Shown here one piece after another: positions 48,105 to 58,278 of a DNA stretch of 64,000 nucleotides; position 1 is the stretch's first letter; each line of letters starts with the position of its first letter. The notes beneath the pieces are model-generated. The model saw nothing but the letters and a program-made list of their open reading frames with translations, was not told the origin of the DNA and did no database searches. The stretch comes from an uncultured Stenotrophomonas sp. (GTDB taxonomy: Bacteria > Pseudomonadota > Gammaproteobacteria > Xanthomonadales > Xanthomonadaceae): assembly GCF_945952405.1 (NCBI RefSeq), contig NZ_CAMFIA010000021.1, positions 1 to 64,000 of the forward strand, read 5' to 3'. The position numbers and the translations under genes were made by a program.

Positions 48105-48677
48105 TCAGGTGCGCGGCAGCGTCACCCCGGTCTGGCCCTGGTACTTGCCACCGCGATCGCGGTACGAGGTTTCGCAGACGTCATCGGCGGCCGCCTGGAA
48201 GAACAGCATCTGCGCCACGCCTTCGTTGGCGTAGATGCGCGCCGGCAGCGGCGTGGTATTGCTGAATTCCAGGGTGACGTGGCCTTCCCACTCCGGTTCC
48301 AGCGGGGTCACGTTGACGATGATGCCGCAGCGCGCGTAGGTACTCTTGCCCAGGCACACCACCAGGGTGTCGCGCGGGATGCGGAAGTACTCCACGGTGC
48401 GCGCCAGCGCGAAGCTGTTCGGCGGAATGATGCACTCATCGGCGGTGATGTCGACGAAGCTGCCCGAGTCGAAGTGCTTGGGATCGACGATCGTCGAGTT
48501 GATGTTGGTGAACACCTTGAACTCGCGCGAGCAGCGCACGTCATAGCCATAGCTGGACGTGCCGTAGCTGACGATGCGCTCACCGTTGGCCTGCTTGACC
48601 TGCCCTGCCTCGAACGGCTCGATCATGCCGTGCTGCTCGGACATGCGGCGGATCCAACGGTCACTCTTGATACTCAT
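48105..48677 (-). CDS. dcd: dCTP deaminase
   Basis: Dcd deaminates dCTP to dUTP, feeding dTTP synthesis. The 190-aa product has the family start [20 protein letters not shown], the substrate loop [15 protein letters not shown], the catalytic Glu in [20 protein letters not shown] and the C-terminal lid with [14 protein letters not shown]. The length equals the E. coli enzyme within a few residues. It lies downstream of apbC on the same strand, 78 nt away. Confidence 0.97.
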   Translation of the reverse strand: MSIKSDRWIRRMSEQHGMIEPFEAGQVKQANGERIVSYGTSSYGYDVRCSREFKVFTNINSTIVDPKHFDSGSFVDITADECIIPPNSFALARTVEYFRIPRDTLVVCLGKSTYARCGIIVNVTPLEPEWEGHVTLEFSNTTPLPARIYANEGVAQMLFFQAAADDVCETSYRDRGGKYQGQTGVTLPRT

Positions 48678-48755
48678 GCTCTGTCCTGGGGTACGAGGGG
48701 GCGCGAGGATTCTAGCAGGGGGCCGGGTGCCGACGGCGGCCCCCCGCCCCGCTGT

Positions 48756-49610
48756 TCAGAGCAGCGACGACAGGATCGGGATCGATGCCCGCGGGCGCTT
48801 GCCCACTTCCTCGATCAGGCGCTGTGCCGCATGGCGATAGGCCTGGGCCGGGACCGAATCCGGTTGCGCCACGGTGATCGGGGTACCGGCATCGCCCTGC
48901 TCGCGGATGCCGATCTGCAGCGGCAGCGACCCCAGCAGCGGCACGCCGTACTGCGCGGCCATGCGCTCGCCGCCCCCTTCGCCGAACAGGTGCTCGACAT
49001 GCCCGCAGTTGCTGCAGGTGTGCACCGCCATGTTCTCGACGATGCCCAGCACCGGCACCTCGACCTTCTCGAACATCTTCAGCGCCTTCTTTGCATCCAG
49101 CGTGGCGATGTCCTGCGGCGTGGTGACGATCACCGCACCGGCCAGCGGGATCTTCTGGGTCAGGGTCAACTGGATGTCACCGGTGCCTGGCGGCAGATCG
49201 ATCAGCAGGAAGTCCAGGTCATCCCACAGGGTGTCGTTGAACAGCTGGGTCATCGCCGAGGTGGCCATCGGCCCACGCCAGATCATCGGCGTGTCCTCTT
49301 CAATCAGGTAGCCGATCGACATGGTGTCCACACCGAACGCGCGCAGCGGCTCGATGCTCTTGTTGTCGGGGCTTTCCGGACGCCCGGACAGGCCCAGCAT
49401 CGCCGGCACGCTCGGACCATAGATGTCCGCATCCAGCACTCCGACGCGCGCACCCAGCTGCTGCAGCGCAACCGCCAGGTTGACGGCAGTGGTCGACTTG
49501 CCGACACCGCCCTTGCCCGAGCCGACCGCAATGACATTGCGGATGCGGGCATGTGGCGTCAGTCCCTTCTGGACCTGGCTGGCATGGGGGCGGCGGGGGG
49601 AACTGTTCAC
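48756..49610 (-). CDS. apbC: Mrp/ApbC-type iron-sulfur cluster carrier ATPase
   Basis: A MinD-like P-loop protein that carries and delivers iron-sulfur clusters. From GTG 49610 (NSSPRRPHASQVQKG) the product is 284 aa. It has the deviant Walker A GSGKGGVGKSTTAVN, the Walker B region LLIDLPPGTGD and the cluster-binding CxxC in HTCSNCGH. It lacks the N-terminal MIP18/DUF59 domain present in E. coli Mrp (369 aa). The frame is open further upstream, but that part lacks family similarity, so the start choice is tentative. Confidence 0.92.
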   Translation of the reverse strand: MNSSPRRPHASQVQKGLTPHARIRNVIAVGSGKGGVGKSTTAVNLAVALQQLGARVGVLDADIYGPSVPAMLGLSGRPESPDNKSIEPLRAFGVDTMSIGYLIEEDTPMIWRGPMATSAMTQLFNDTLWDDLDFLLIDLPPGTGDIQLTLTQKIPLAGAVIVTTPQDIATLDAKKALKMFEKVEVPVLGIVENMAVHTCSNCGHVEHLFGEGGGERMAAQYGVPLLGSLPLQIGIREQGDAGTPITVAQPDSVPAQAYRHAAQRLIEEVGKRPRASIPILSSLL

Positions 49611-49823
49611 TACGGGCACCAGCGGTATCAGGGGGAATAACCCAACATCATACAAGCTGGACGTAGCCTGACTGAAATTCAGGATTGCTACAGATTCGTG
49701 CACAGATTGTTAAGTTCATGTTACGTTCCTGAAGCACTGTTTTGGGCTGCGGGGCTGGTTACCAGCGCGCACGATGGCGCATGCGCAGTGCCGATTTTGT
49801 TTTTTGCTCTTTATTGGAACTAC

Positions 49824-52631
49824 ATGAACTACGTAAGCAACACCGCACGTCGCAACACGCTCGCTGTCGCCCTGATTTCCGCACTGATGGCCGCCGCCCC
49901 GGCAATGGCCCAGGACAAGGCGACCAACCTGGACAAGATCACCGTCACCGGTTCGCTGATCCCGCAGACCCAGGTCGAAACCCAGACCCCGGTGATGTCC
50001 ATCACCGCCGAAGACATCCAGACCCGTGGCTTCAGCAGCGTTGCTGAAGTGCTGCAGCAGTCCTCGCTGACCACCGGCGGCCTGCAGGGTGGCCAGACCT
50101 CGGGTTCGTTCACCCAGGGCGCCGAAGCCGCCGGCATGTTCGGCCTGAACCCGGGCTACACCAAGTACCTGATCAACGGCCGCCCGATGCTCTCGTATCC
50201 GGCGCTGTACAACGGTAGCGACACCTTCAACAACATCAGCGGCATTCCGATCGACATCGTCGAGCGCATCGAAGTGCTGCCGGGCGGCCAGTCCTCGCTG
50301 TACGGCTCGGACGCGATCGCCGGCGTGGTCAACATCATCCTGAAGGAGCGCATGGACGGCGGCACGATGACCGTCCGTGGTGGCACCTACACTGAAGGCG
50401 GCGGCGGCAACATCCGCTTCAGCGCGGCCAAGGGCTTCAACGCGTTCGACGACCGCTTCCATGCGCTGGTCAACGTGCAGATCGAAAACGGCAGCCCGAT
50501 CTGGGGCTACCAGCGCGATATCACCAAGCAGAACAACCCGGTCGGCTACACCGCACAGGTGCCGTCGAACGACTTCGCGGTCATCACCAACGCTGACAAC
50601 AAGCTGCTGATGATGGATCCGAGCCGCTGCGCCAACGTCGCCGGCCTGTACGACGGTACCACCGTCGTCGGCAAGCGCGCCTCGGGCGAGTCCTGCGGTT
50701 CGGTGTACAGCGCCGGCTACAAGACCCTGAAGAACGGCAAGAACAGCGGCCAGTTCTACTCGTCGATGACCTTCGACGTGAACGACAACTTCCAGCTGTT
50801 CGCCGACGTGCTGTACAGCAAGGAAAAGACCGAGTTCACCTCCGGCTCCAGCGCCCTGTGGTGGGGCACCAAGTCGGTCATGGGCGGTTTCTACGACCAG
50901 AACTCCGGCAAGGTCGTGAACCTGCAGCGCGCCTTCGCGCCGGAAGAAATCGGCCCGGGCGACTACAACAACATCCTGAACTCGGATGAGAGCCGCGCCT
51001 ACCAGGTCACCCTGGGCGGCAAGGGCATGGTCGGCAACTGGGATTACAGCGCCAGCTTCACCCGTGGCGAGTACCGCCTGGACCAGAACCGCTTCGTGCG
51101 CTGGAAGGACAAGATCGAAGACTTCTTCGGCCAGACCGTGCTGGGCCCGCGCCTGGGCACCTACACCGATCCGAACGACCCGACCGCCGAGTACGGTATC
51201 TACAACCCGAACTACGCCGCGTTCTACTCGCCGATCACCCCGGACCAGTTCGCCAGCTTCACCGGCTACGGCACCCACCACAGCAAGACCTGGCAGAACC
51301 TGGGCCGCGTGCAGGTGACCAACGGTTCGCTGTTCAGCCTGCCGGGCGGTGACGCCGGCCTGGCCGTCGTCCTGGAAGGTGGCAGCGAAGGCTGGGACTA
51401 CTCGCCGGACCAGGCATTCGTCAAGGGCAACGTGTGGGGCACCACCGCCGTCGCCGGCGCCGGCCACCGCAGCAACTACGCGGTCACCAGCGAACTGCGC
51501 ATGCCGCTGCACGACAAGCTGACCGTCAGCGCGTCGGGTCGTTATGACGCCTTCAAGATCGCCGACAAGACCGTCGACAAGGCCACCTACAGCATCGGCC
51601 TGGAATTCCGTCCGATCGAGAGCCTGCTGCTGCGCGGCAAGTACGGCACCGCGTTCCGCGCGCCGACCCTGTCCGATGCCTTCCAGGGCATGAGCGGCTC
51701 GTACGCGTCCGGCCAGAACGATTACTACCGCTGCAGCCAGATGGGCTACGGCCTGCGTGACGAGGCCTGCTCGTTCTACAAGAACACCTCGGTGTACAGC
51801 GAAAAGTCCGGCAACCCGGACCTGAAGCCGATCACCGCCGACGTGTGGAGCGCAGGCGTGGTGTGGGCCCCGGTGAGCAACTTCTCGCTGTCGGCCGACT
51901 ACTACAACTGGAAGATCAAGAACGAGGTCAAGACCCTGAGCACCGACCAGCTGCTGCTGGCCGAGTACCAGTGCCACAACGGCCTGCCGAACAACACCTC
52001 GGCCAGCTGCCAGAACGTGACCGACTGGGTGAGCCGCGACGCCGGTGGCAACCTGACCCGCGTGTACACGCCGAAGCTCAACGTCGCCAGCCAGAACCTG
52101 GAAGCGGTGACCGTGGCGGCCAAGTACCAGCAGGATATCGGCCGCTTCGGCTCGCTGATGTTCTCCGGCAACTACACCAACATGCTGAAGCGTGAAGTGC
52201 AGCCGATGCCGGGCGCCGCCAAGCTCGACCTGCTGAGCGACCCGTACAACATGTGGTACTACGACAACTTCGCCAAGGTTCGCGGCGATCTGTCGGTGGC
52301 CTGGAACATCGCCAAGTTCACCACCACCGTGTACGCCAACTACGTCGGCAGCACCCCGAACTACCTGGCCTACACCGGCCGCAGCTATGGCTACGTCCAC
52401 TCCTCCGGCGCCAAGGCCGGCAAGTGGGGTTCGTACACCACGTACAACCTGAGCATGAACTACCAGGCACAGGACGATCTGGTCCTGTCGCTGATGGTCA
52501 ACAACGTGTTCAACAAGCTGCCGGAAGGCCAGCGCTACAACTACCCGGGCAACGAATCGACCCCGTTCAACGACGGCTTCTACAGCGTCTACGGCCGCCA
52601 GATCTCGGCCCAGGTCAAGTACAACTTCTGA
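49824..52631 (+). CDS. TonB-dependent outer-membrane receptor 1
   Basis: A 935-aa outer-membrane receptor. The signal peptide ends near AMA (29). The TonB-box-like DKITVTGSLIP follows, then the plug domain (~45-165) with EDIQTRGFSSVAEVLQQ, YLINGRPM and VERIEVLPGGQSSLYGSDAI. The beta barrel ends in YGRQISAQVKYNF with a C-terminal Phe for BAM assembly. Cys pairs occur in extracellular loops. It belongs to the Oar/CarA-like and peptide- or glycan-uptake receptors common in Xanthomonadaceae; the ligand is unknown. The ATG at 49824 is preferred because the signal peptide starts there. Confidence 0.93.
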   Translation: MNYVSNTARRNTLAVALISALMAAAPAMAQDKATNLDKITVTGSLIPQTQVETQTPVMSITAEDIQTRGFSSVAEVLQQSSLTTGGLQGGQTSGSFTQGAEAAGMFGLNPGYTKYLINGRPMLSYPALYNGSDTFNNISGIPIDIVERIEVLPGGQSSLYGSDAIAGVVNIILKERMDGGTMTVRGGTYTEGGGGNIRFSAAKGFNAFDDRFHALVNVQIENGSPIWGYQRDITKQNNPVGYTAQVPSNDFAVITNADNKLLMMDPSRCANVAGLYDGTTVVGKRASGESCGSVYSAGYKTLKNGKNSGQFYSSMTFDVNDNFQLFADVLYSKEKTEFTSGSSALWWGTKSVMGGFYDQNSGKVVNLQRAFAPEEIGPGDYNNILNSDESRAYQVTLGGKGMVGNWDYSASFTRGEYRLDQNRFVRWKDKIEDFFGQTVLGPRLGTYTDPNDPTAEYGIYNPNYAAFYSPITPDQFASFTGYGTHHSKTWQNLGRVQVTNGSLFSLPGGDAGLAVVLEGGSEGWDYSPDQAFVKGNVWGTTAVAGAGHRSNYAVTSELRMPLHDKLTVSASGRYDAFKIADKTVDKATYSIGLEFRPIESLLLRGKYGTAFRAPTLSDAFQGMSGSYASGQNDYYRCSQMGYGLRDEACSFYKNTSVYSEKSGNPDLKPITADVWSAGVVWAPVSNFSLSADYYNWKIKNEVKTLSTDQLLLAEYQCHNGLPNNTSASCQNVTDWVSRDAGGNLTRVYTPKLNVASQNLEAVTVAAKYQQDIGRFGSLMFSGNYTNMLKREVQPMPGAAKLDLLSDPYNMWYYDNFAKVRGDLSVAWNIAKFTTTVYANYVGSTPNYLAYTGRSYGYVHSSGAKAGKWGSYTTYNLSMNYQAQDDLVLSLMVNNVFNKLPEGQRYNYPGNESTPFNDGFYSVYGRQISAQVKYNF

Positions 52632-52664
52632 TCCCGTCGTTTTCCGGACTTCGTGTCTGGACCA

Positions 52665-52693
52665 GGCCCCGCTTCGGCGGGGCCTTTTTTTTG
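52665..52693 (+). terminator. Rho-independent terminator after receptor 1
   Basis: AGGCCCCGC-TTCG-GCGGGGCCT followed by a run of T: a 9-bp perfect stem with a UUCG tetraloop, 33 nt after the stop. A textbook intrinsic terminator. Confidence 0.93.
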
Positions 52694-52850
52694 GGGCCGG
52701 GGCGGGCTTGCCGGAATCGTTCAGCGTCCAGACATGTTTCGCGATACTCACATAAAACAATAACAATCAATCACTTGGATCAATTTAGATCGAACTATAC
52801 AGGGAGCACCGGGGCTCCGGACCATAGCTTGATGACTCCCTTATGAACGT

Positions 52851-52879
52851 TTGACAGCGTCAGTTAATGTCGTGTTAAT
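52851..52879 (+). promoter_or_regulatory. Candidate promoter of receptor 2
   Basis: Perfect -35 TTGACA (52851-52856), 17-nt spacer, -10-like GTTAAT (52874-52879). The expected start of transcription, about 52886, coincides with the beginning of the hairpin region. The preceding 150 nt after the terminator is AT-rich with no gene. Confidence 0.6.
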
Positions 52880-52886
52880 CTCGAGT

Positions 52887-52982
52887 TACCGGCAGGTGAA
52901 GCCGGTATCGCCGGGAGGCGGCAGGGTACTGCCGGGACCGGGCAAGGGGCACACGGAGACGCCCGCAAGGCAAGTCCCCGGT
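52887..52982 (+). ncRNA. Candidate structured 5' leader of receptor 2
   Basis: Three stems follow one another: TACCGGC/GCCGGTA (52887-52907), CGGCAG-GGTA-CTGCCG within CCGG/CCGG (52911-52941), and GGGC/GCCC (52947-52964). A competing pair ACCGGG (52937-52942) with CCCGGT (52977-52982) would disrupt the outer part of stem two. This switch-like design lies in a ~130-nt untranslated region. I do not recognise a known riboswitch; it may be cis-regulatory. Confidence 0.45.
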
Positions 52983-53017
52983 GTACGACGCAATCATTGG
53001 ATTCAAGGGGATTTCAG

Positions 53018-55990
53018 ATGATCAATCGCAAGTCGCTCGGCCGGCATCCGCTGAGCTTTGCCCTCGCTACCGCCGTGCTGCTCGCCGCAGCGGCGCCGGC
53101 GATCGCCCAGGATGGCGGCTCGACGCAGACCGCCGAGGAAGCGGCCAAGTCGAAGGCCACCAACCTCGACACGGTGACCGTTACCGGCTCGCGCATCAGC
53201 CGCGACGTGTTCAACTCGGTGTCCCCGGTGCAGGTCGTGACCCGTGAGGAAACCACCCTGGCCGGTTTCAACTCGACCACCGCCGCGCTGCAGAGCACTG
53301 CCGTGACCGCCGGCGCATCGCAGATCAACAACGCCTACGGTGGCTACGTCACCGACGGCGGCCCCGGCGCCAATACCCTCGGCCTGCGCGGCCTCGGCCC
53401 GACCCGCACCCTGATCCTGCTCAACGGTCGCCGCGTCTCGCCGGCCGGTTCGCGCGGCTCGGTGGGCTCGACCGACCTGAACGTGCTGCCGAACTCGATC
53501 GTCGACCGGGTCGAAATCCTGAAGGACGGCGCCTCCTCGATCTACGGCTCCGACGCAGTCGCGGGCGTGATCAACATCATCACCAAGAAGAAGGTCGACG
53601 GCGTCACCTTCGAAGGCCAGCACAATGCGACCGACGGCGGCGGCGGCGACGAGCGTCGCTATGCGCTGACCTTCGGCACCACCGGCGAGCGTTCGCACTT
53701 CTCCGGTTCGTACGAGTACACCGTGCGCAATGCGCTCACTCTCGGCGACCGCGACTGGACCCGCTGCGCCACCTACAAGTACCGCGATCTCGATGTGGGC
53801 GACTACTGGGGCAGCGGCGACTTCATCGACCCGTTGACCGGCAAGTCGAAGTGTTACCCGCTGGACGGCGGCGGCGTGACCATCAACACCCTGGGCACCA
53901 ACATGCGTACCGGCGTCGCCGCCGCCGGCGGCAGCGGTACCCGCTTCAACCGCTGGCGCCCGAATTCGGCGGTCACCACCGGTCTGGTCGGCTATGAAGG
54001 TGTCAACACGCTGAACCGCGACACCTTCGATCCGCAGATGCTCAACCAGTCGCTGATCTCGCCGGTCAAGACCCATACCGCGTACTTCCAGGGCGGCTTC
54101 GACCTCAATGCGCTGGGTGATGCCGAGCTGTACTACGAGTTCCTCGGCAACCACCGCAAGTCGACCCAGACCGGTTACCGCCAGCTGAGCCTGGACTACG
54201 CCGTGGGCAGCCCACTGATTCCGGCCAACCTGCGTGACAGCATCGCCGGCCCGGAAACGGCACTGACCAATGGCGAGCTGATGGGCGTGCGTGCCTTCAT
54301 CGGTTTCGGCAATGACAAGAGCAAGCAGAACGTCGACTTCCTGCGCTTCAATGCCGGCCTGCGTGGCCACCTGAGCTCGGAATGGAACTATGACTTCAAC
54401 GTCATGCATTCGCGCAGCGATGCCGACTACACCTTCGAGAGCTTCCTGACCAGCCGCCTGGCGCAGAGCCTGGACGTGGTCTCCAACGGCGCCGGCGGCT
54501 TCGTCTGCCGTGATGCCTCCAATGGCTGCATCGCCGCTCCGGCACTGAGCAACAACACCCTCGGCGGCCGCCTGCCGCAGGACTGGAAGGACTGGGTGTT
54601 CATCCCGGTCAAGGGCAACACGCTGTACAAGGAAACCACGGTCAACTTCAACGTCAACGGCCCGCTGTTCGAAATGCCGTATGGCTCGGCTGGCGGCGCG
54701 TTCGGCGTGGAATACCGCAAGGCCCGCATCGACGACAGCCCGTCGCAGTACTCGGTTGCCCAGGACCTGTACAACCTGACTGCCTCCTCGCCGACCCGCG
54801 GCAGCGACTCGGTGTTCGAAGCCTACGGCGAACTGGAACTGCCGCTGCTGTCCGGCGTCACCGGTGCCGAAGAGCTGACGGTCAACCTGTCCGGCCGCTA
54901 CACCGACTACAAGTCCTACGGTTCCGACGAGACCTACAAGATCGGCACCCTGTGGACCCCGGTGAAGTGGCTGTCGTTCCGCGCCTCGTACGGCACCTCG
55001 TACCGTGCCCCGGCGCTGTTCGAACAGTTCCTGGGCGCCACCACCGGCTTCCTGCCGCAGTCGTCCGACCCATGCGACAACTACATCGAGGCGCAACCGT
55101 CGTCGATGCGCTACCGGAACTGCGCATCGCTGGGCCTGGATCCGGAGTTCGCCCAGCTGCAGGGCATCACCGTCTACACCCAGGGTGGCGCGGAAAACAA
55201 CCTGAAGGCTGAAACCTCCACCGCCAAAACCTTCGGCGTGGTGCTGCAGCCGGAGTTCGGCCCCGCCTTTGGTGACCTGTCACTGGCCCTGGACTACTTC
55301 GACATCAAGGTCGAGAACGGCGTGCAGGACGCCGGCGGCGGCGCCATCCTGCGCAACTGCTACAACAGTTCGGCGGCCGACTTCGCTGCCGGCAACGGCC
55401 TGTGCCGGCTGATCCAGCGCGACCCGCAGACCAACCAGCTGACCGTCATCAACGGTTTCATCAACGTCTCCACCAACAAGGTCCGCGGCCTGGACTTCAC
55501 CCTGCGCTACGTGCGTGATATCGGCCCGGGCGAGTTCCGTGCCACCCTGCAGGGCACGCACTACTTCGAGCAGACCAGCCAGCTGTTCTCGGACGATCCG
55601 AAGGTCGACTCGGCCGGCATGATCGGTTCGCCGCAGAACACCGCCACCCTGGACCTGAACTACAAGTGGAAGAACTGGCGCGTCCGCTACGGCCTGGACT
55701 GGATCGACAACATGGACAGCTACGCCTACTACGAGGAGCGCAACCCGGGCCTGTTCGATCCGGCCACCAGCCAGTACAAGCTGTACACCCCGAACTACTT
55801 CATCCAGGCAGCCTCGCTGCAGTATGAAGCGGACAAGTGGTCGGTCACCGGCGGCGTGCGCAATCTCGCCAACAAGAAGCCGCCGACCATTTCGCAGGAT
55901 GTACTGAACACCGTCGGCAATGCACCGCTGTACAGTGGCTACGATTACTTCGGCCGCACCTACTTCGTGAACATCACCCGCTCGTTCTGA
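53018..55990 (+). CDS. TonB-dependent outer-membrane receptor 2
   Basis: A 990-aa receptor of the same type as receptor 1. The signal peptide ends near AIA (30), then DTVTVTGSRISRD as the TonB-box region. The plug domain contains LGLRGLGPTRTLILLNGRRV and VDRVEILKDGASSIYGSDAV. The barrel ends YFGRTYFVNITRSF, with terminal Phe. Loop cysteines occur in pairs (for example CRDASNGC). An AAGGGG box lies 7 nt before ATG 53018. The ligand is unknown; the adjacent peptidases suggest peptides. Confidence 0.94.
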   Translation: MINRKSLGRHPLSFALATAVLLAAAAPAIAQDGGSTQTAEEAAKSKATNLDTVTVTGSRISRDVFNSVSPVQVVTREETTLAGFNSTTAALQSTAVTAGASQINNAYGGYVTDGGPGANTLGLRGLGPTRTLILLNGRRVSPAGSRGSVGSTDLNVLPNSIVDRVEILKDGASSIYGSDAVAGVINIITKKKVDGVTFEGQHNATDGGGGDERRYALTFGTTGERSHFSGSYEYTVRNALTLGDRDWTRCATYKYRDLDVGDYWGSGDFIDPLTGKSKCYPLDGGGVTINTLGTNMRTGVAAAGGSGTRFNRWRPNSAVTTGLVGYEGVNTLNRDTFDPQMLNQSLISPVKTHTAYFQGGFDLNALGDAELYYEFLGNHRKSTQTGYRQLSLDYAVGSPLIPANLRDSIAGPETALTNGELMGVRAFIGFGNDKSKQNVDFLRFNAGLRGHLSSEWNYDFNVMHSRSDADYTFESFLTSRLAQSLDVVSNGAGGFVCRDASNGCIAAPALSNNTLGGRLPQDWKDWVFIPVKGNTLYKETTVNFNVNGPLFEMPYGSAGGAFGVEYRKARIDDSPSQYSVAQDLYNLTASSPTRGSDSVFEAYGELELPLLSGVTGAEELTVNLSGRYTDYKSYGSDETYKIGTLWTPVKWLSFRASYGTSYRAPALFEQFLGATTGFLPQSSDPCDNYIEAQPSSMRYRNCASLGLDPEFAQLQGITVYTQGGAENNLKAETSTAKTFGVVLQPEFGPAFGDLSLALDYFDIKVENGVQDAGGGAILRNCYNSSAADFAAGNGLCRLIQRDPQTNQLTVINGFINVSTNKVRGLDFTLRYVRDIGPGEFRATLQGTHYFEQTSQLFSDDPKVDSAGMIGSPQNTATLDLNYKWKNWRVRYGLDWIDNMDSYAYYEERNPGLFDPATSQYKLYTPNYFIQAASLQYEADKWSVTGGVRNLANKKPPTISQDVLNTVGNAPLYSGYDYFGRTYFVNITRSF

Positions 55991-56005
55991 TCCTGTTGTC
56001 ACCCG

Positions 56006-56030
56006 CCGCCGCCCTTCGGGGCGGCGGTTT
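56006..56030 (+). terminator. Rho-independent terminator after receptor 2
   Basis: CCGCCGCCC-TTCG-GGGCGGCGG followed by TTTCGTTT, 16 nt after the receptor stop: a 9-bp stem with a UUCG loop. Confidence 0.88.
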
Positions 56031-56081
56031 CGTTTACGGCCCCGGCCCTGCGCCGGGATCGTCCCGAGATCGAGGCAAGCA

Positions 56082-58109
56082 ATGAAGCGAACCCTGCTGC
56101 TGGCGGCCCTGGCCAGCGTTTCTCCCTGGCTGCACGCCAAACCCGTCGCCCCCACCGTGGAGCAGCTGGCGGCCTTCCCCGCCATCTCCAGCCTGTCGCT
56201 GTCACCGGATGGCCAGCACATCGCGGGCCTGCGCGCCAATGGCGAAGAGCGCGTGATCGTGGTCTGGCGTACCGATGCGCTGGACAAGCCGCCGACGGTG
56301 ATCGGCGCCAACCGGATGAAGTTCCAGAGCGTCTCGTTCATCAAGAACGGGCAGCTGGCGGTGGTGTTATGGCAGCCCTTCGACCTGCGCGCCGATCGCG
56401 TGACCAAGACCTTCGTCAGCAAGTTCTTCATCACCGACATCGAAGGCAAGCAGTGGAAGGAGCCCATCACGCCGCCGCGCGCCACCAGCCGCAATGAAGA
56501 GCTGGAGCAGGCCCTGTCCAACCCGACGGTGCTGGACACGCTTCCCAACGATCCCGACCACATCCTGGTGATCAACGGCAGTGGCGGCAGTTCCGGCGAC
56601 GTCTACAAGGTCGACCTGCGCAGCTTCACTTCGCAGCGCGTGCAGAAGACCGAAGAACGGGTCGCCGGCTACGTCACCGACCTGGACAGCGAGCTGCGCG
56701 CGCGCCTGCGCCAGGACGTGGACGGCACCGGCGCATTCGTCGCCACCGAGTTCCGCAACACCGCCAGCGGTGCCTGGGAGGAACACTTCCGTTCCTACGT
56801 GAAGAACCGTGACGTCAACCAGGTGATCGGCTTCGCCGATGATCCGAACATCGCCTTCGTGCTCAGCAATGTCGGCCGCGACAAGGCCATCGTCTACGAG
56901 TACGACATCAGCGCACGCAAGCAGAAGGAAGTGCTGTACGAGCACAAGCTGTTCAATGCCAGCGCGATGAGCATCAACCGCTACCGCAATGGCGCGATTC
57001 CGTTCGGCGAGATCCTCGGCATCCGCTACGCGGGCCCGCGTGGCGACGACCTGCAGTGGACCTCACCGCGGATGAAGGCGCTGGACCAGGGCCTGCGCCA
57101 GGCGCTGGACATCCGCCAGGAGCCGCTGGAGATGGTTGATACCGCCAACGGCCAGCGCTTCACCAGCAACTACGACACCGGCCGCAGCTACCAGCTGATC
57201 GACTACACCGCGGACCTGTCGACGGTGCTGGTGGCCACCTCGGGGCCTTCGCATCCGCCCGAGTACCACCTGCTGCGCAACGGCAAGCTGACCCTGCTGG
57301 CCAAGACCTACCCCGATGTGCAGCCGGCCGCATTGGGCCGCACCCGGCTGGTCTATTACAAGGCGCGCGATGGCCTGGACATTCCGGCCTTCCTGACCAC
57401 GCCGGATACCGAGCTGTGCGGTGCCGGCCCGTGGAAGGCGGTGGTGCACCCGCACGGCGGCCCATGGGCACGCGACGGCCTGGATTTCGACGGCTCGATG
57501 TGGGTGCCGCTGATGGCATCGCGCTGCATGGCCGTGCTGCGTCCGCAGTTCCGCGGCTCGGCCGATTGGGGCCGCAAGCTGTGGATGGCCGGTGACGCCG
57601 AATGGGGCCAGAAGATGCAGGACGACAAGGACGACGGCGCCAAGTGGATGATCGAGCAGAAGATCGCCCAGCCCGGCCACATCGCCATGTTCGGCTTCTC
57701 CTATGGCGGCTACTCCGCGTTCGCGGCGTCGGTGCGTCCCAACGGCCTGTACAAGTGCGCGATTGCCGGTGCCGGCGTTTCGGACATCAAGAAGATCTGG
57801 TCGCGGTTCTACACCAATCCGTTCTTCCGCCAGGCACAGGCGCCGACCGTGGCCGGCCTGAACCCGCTGGACAAGGCCGGCGAGATGAAGATCCCGTTGA
57901 TGGTCTACCACGGTGACCGCGACCGCACTGTGCCGATCGAGCAATCGGAATGGTTCGTCAACAAGGCCAAGGGCTCGGGCCAGCCGGTCGAGTTCCACGC
58001 CATCGCCGACTATGCGCACGGCCCGGCCTGGACCCGCAAGATCATGGCCGACCAGCTGCACCTGATCGATGACTACCTCGGCAAGGGCTGCGGCGGCGGC
58101 GGCCTGTAA
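56082..58109 (+). CDS. S9 (prolyl oligopeptidase) family serine peptidase
   Basis: A 675-aa exported peptidase. A short signal peptide (1-19, ending LHA) precedes a beta-propeller-like region (~25-410) opened by FPAISSLSLSPDGQHIAGL. The C-terminal alpha/beta hydrolase has the nucleophile Ser in GFSYGGYSAF, the Asp in HGDRDRTVPIEQ and the His in YAHGPAW. It should release short peptides or dipeptides from larger ones in the periplasm. Three C-terminal Cys/Gly residues (KGCGGGGL) are unusual. It has its own start 52 nt after the receptor 2 terminator. Confidence 0.9.
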   Translation: MKRTLLLAALASVSPWLHAKPVAPTVEQLAAFPAISSLSLSPDGQHIAGLRANGEERVIVVWRTDALDKPPTVIGANRMKFQSVSFIKNGQLAVVLWQPFDLRADRVTKTFVSKFFITDIEGKQWKEPITPPRATSRNEELEQALSNPTVLDTLPNDPDHILVINGSGGSSGDVYKVDLRSFTSQRVQKTEERVAGYVTDLDSELRARLRQDVDGTGAFVATEFRNTASGAWEEHFRSYVKNRDVNQVIGFADDPNIAFVLSNVGRDKAIVYEYDISARKQKEVLYEHKLFNASAMSINRYRNGAIPFGEILGIRYAGPRGDDLQWTSPRMKALDQGLRQALDIRQEPLEMVDTANGQRFTSNYDTGRSYQLIDYTADLSTVLVATSGPSHPPEYHLLRNGKLTLLAKTYPDVQPAALGRTRLVYYKARDGLDIPAFLTTPDTELCGAGPWKAVVHPHGGPWARDGLDFDGSMWVPLMASRCMAVLRPQFRGSADWGRKLWMAGDAEWGQKMQDDKDDGAKWMIEQKIAQPGHIAMFGFSYGGYSAFAASVRPNGLYKCAIAGAGVSDIKKIWSRFYTNPFFRQAQAPTVAGLNPLDKAGEMKIPLMVYHGDRDRTVPIEQSEWFVNKAKGSGQPVEFHAIADYAHGPAWTRKIMADQLHLIDDYLGKGCGGGGL

Positions 58110-58278
58110 TCGCTGCCTCACCCATGCAAGGGCGTCCACGCGGCGCCCTTGCACGTTCTGGCCCTTGCGCCCGGGCATGACCTTCGACACCCTTGCAGGG
58201 CAGGCCGGCGGCGTATCGTTCGGCCCACGGCCGTCCCTGCGGCCCTTCCCTGACTCACTCGGCCTGGAGGCCATTCAA

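Noticed and set aside
49716..52766. 1016-aa open frame antisense to TonB receptor 1
   Set aside because: Val/Gly/Arg/His-rich shadow caused by third-position G/C bias. The receptor on the plus strand has signal peptide, plug and barrel features.
52887..52982. Known riboswitch (cobalamin or c-di-GMP class) before receptor 2
   Set aside because: The conserved core sequences of those classes are not present; only generic stems are seen, so I left it as an unclassified leader.
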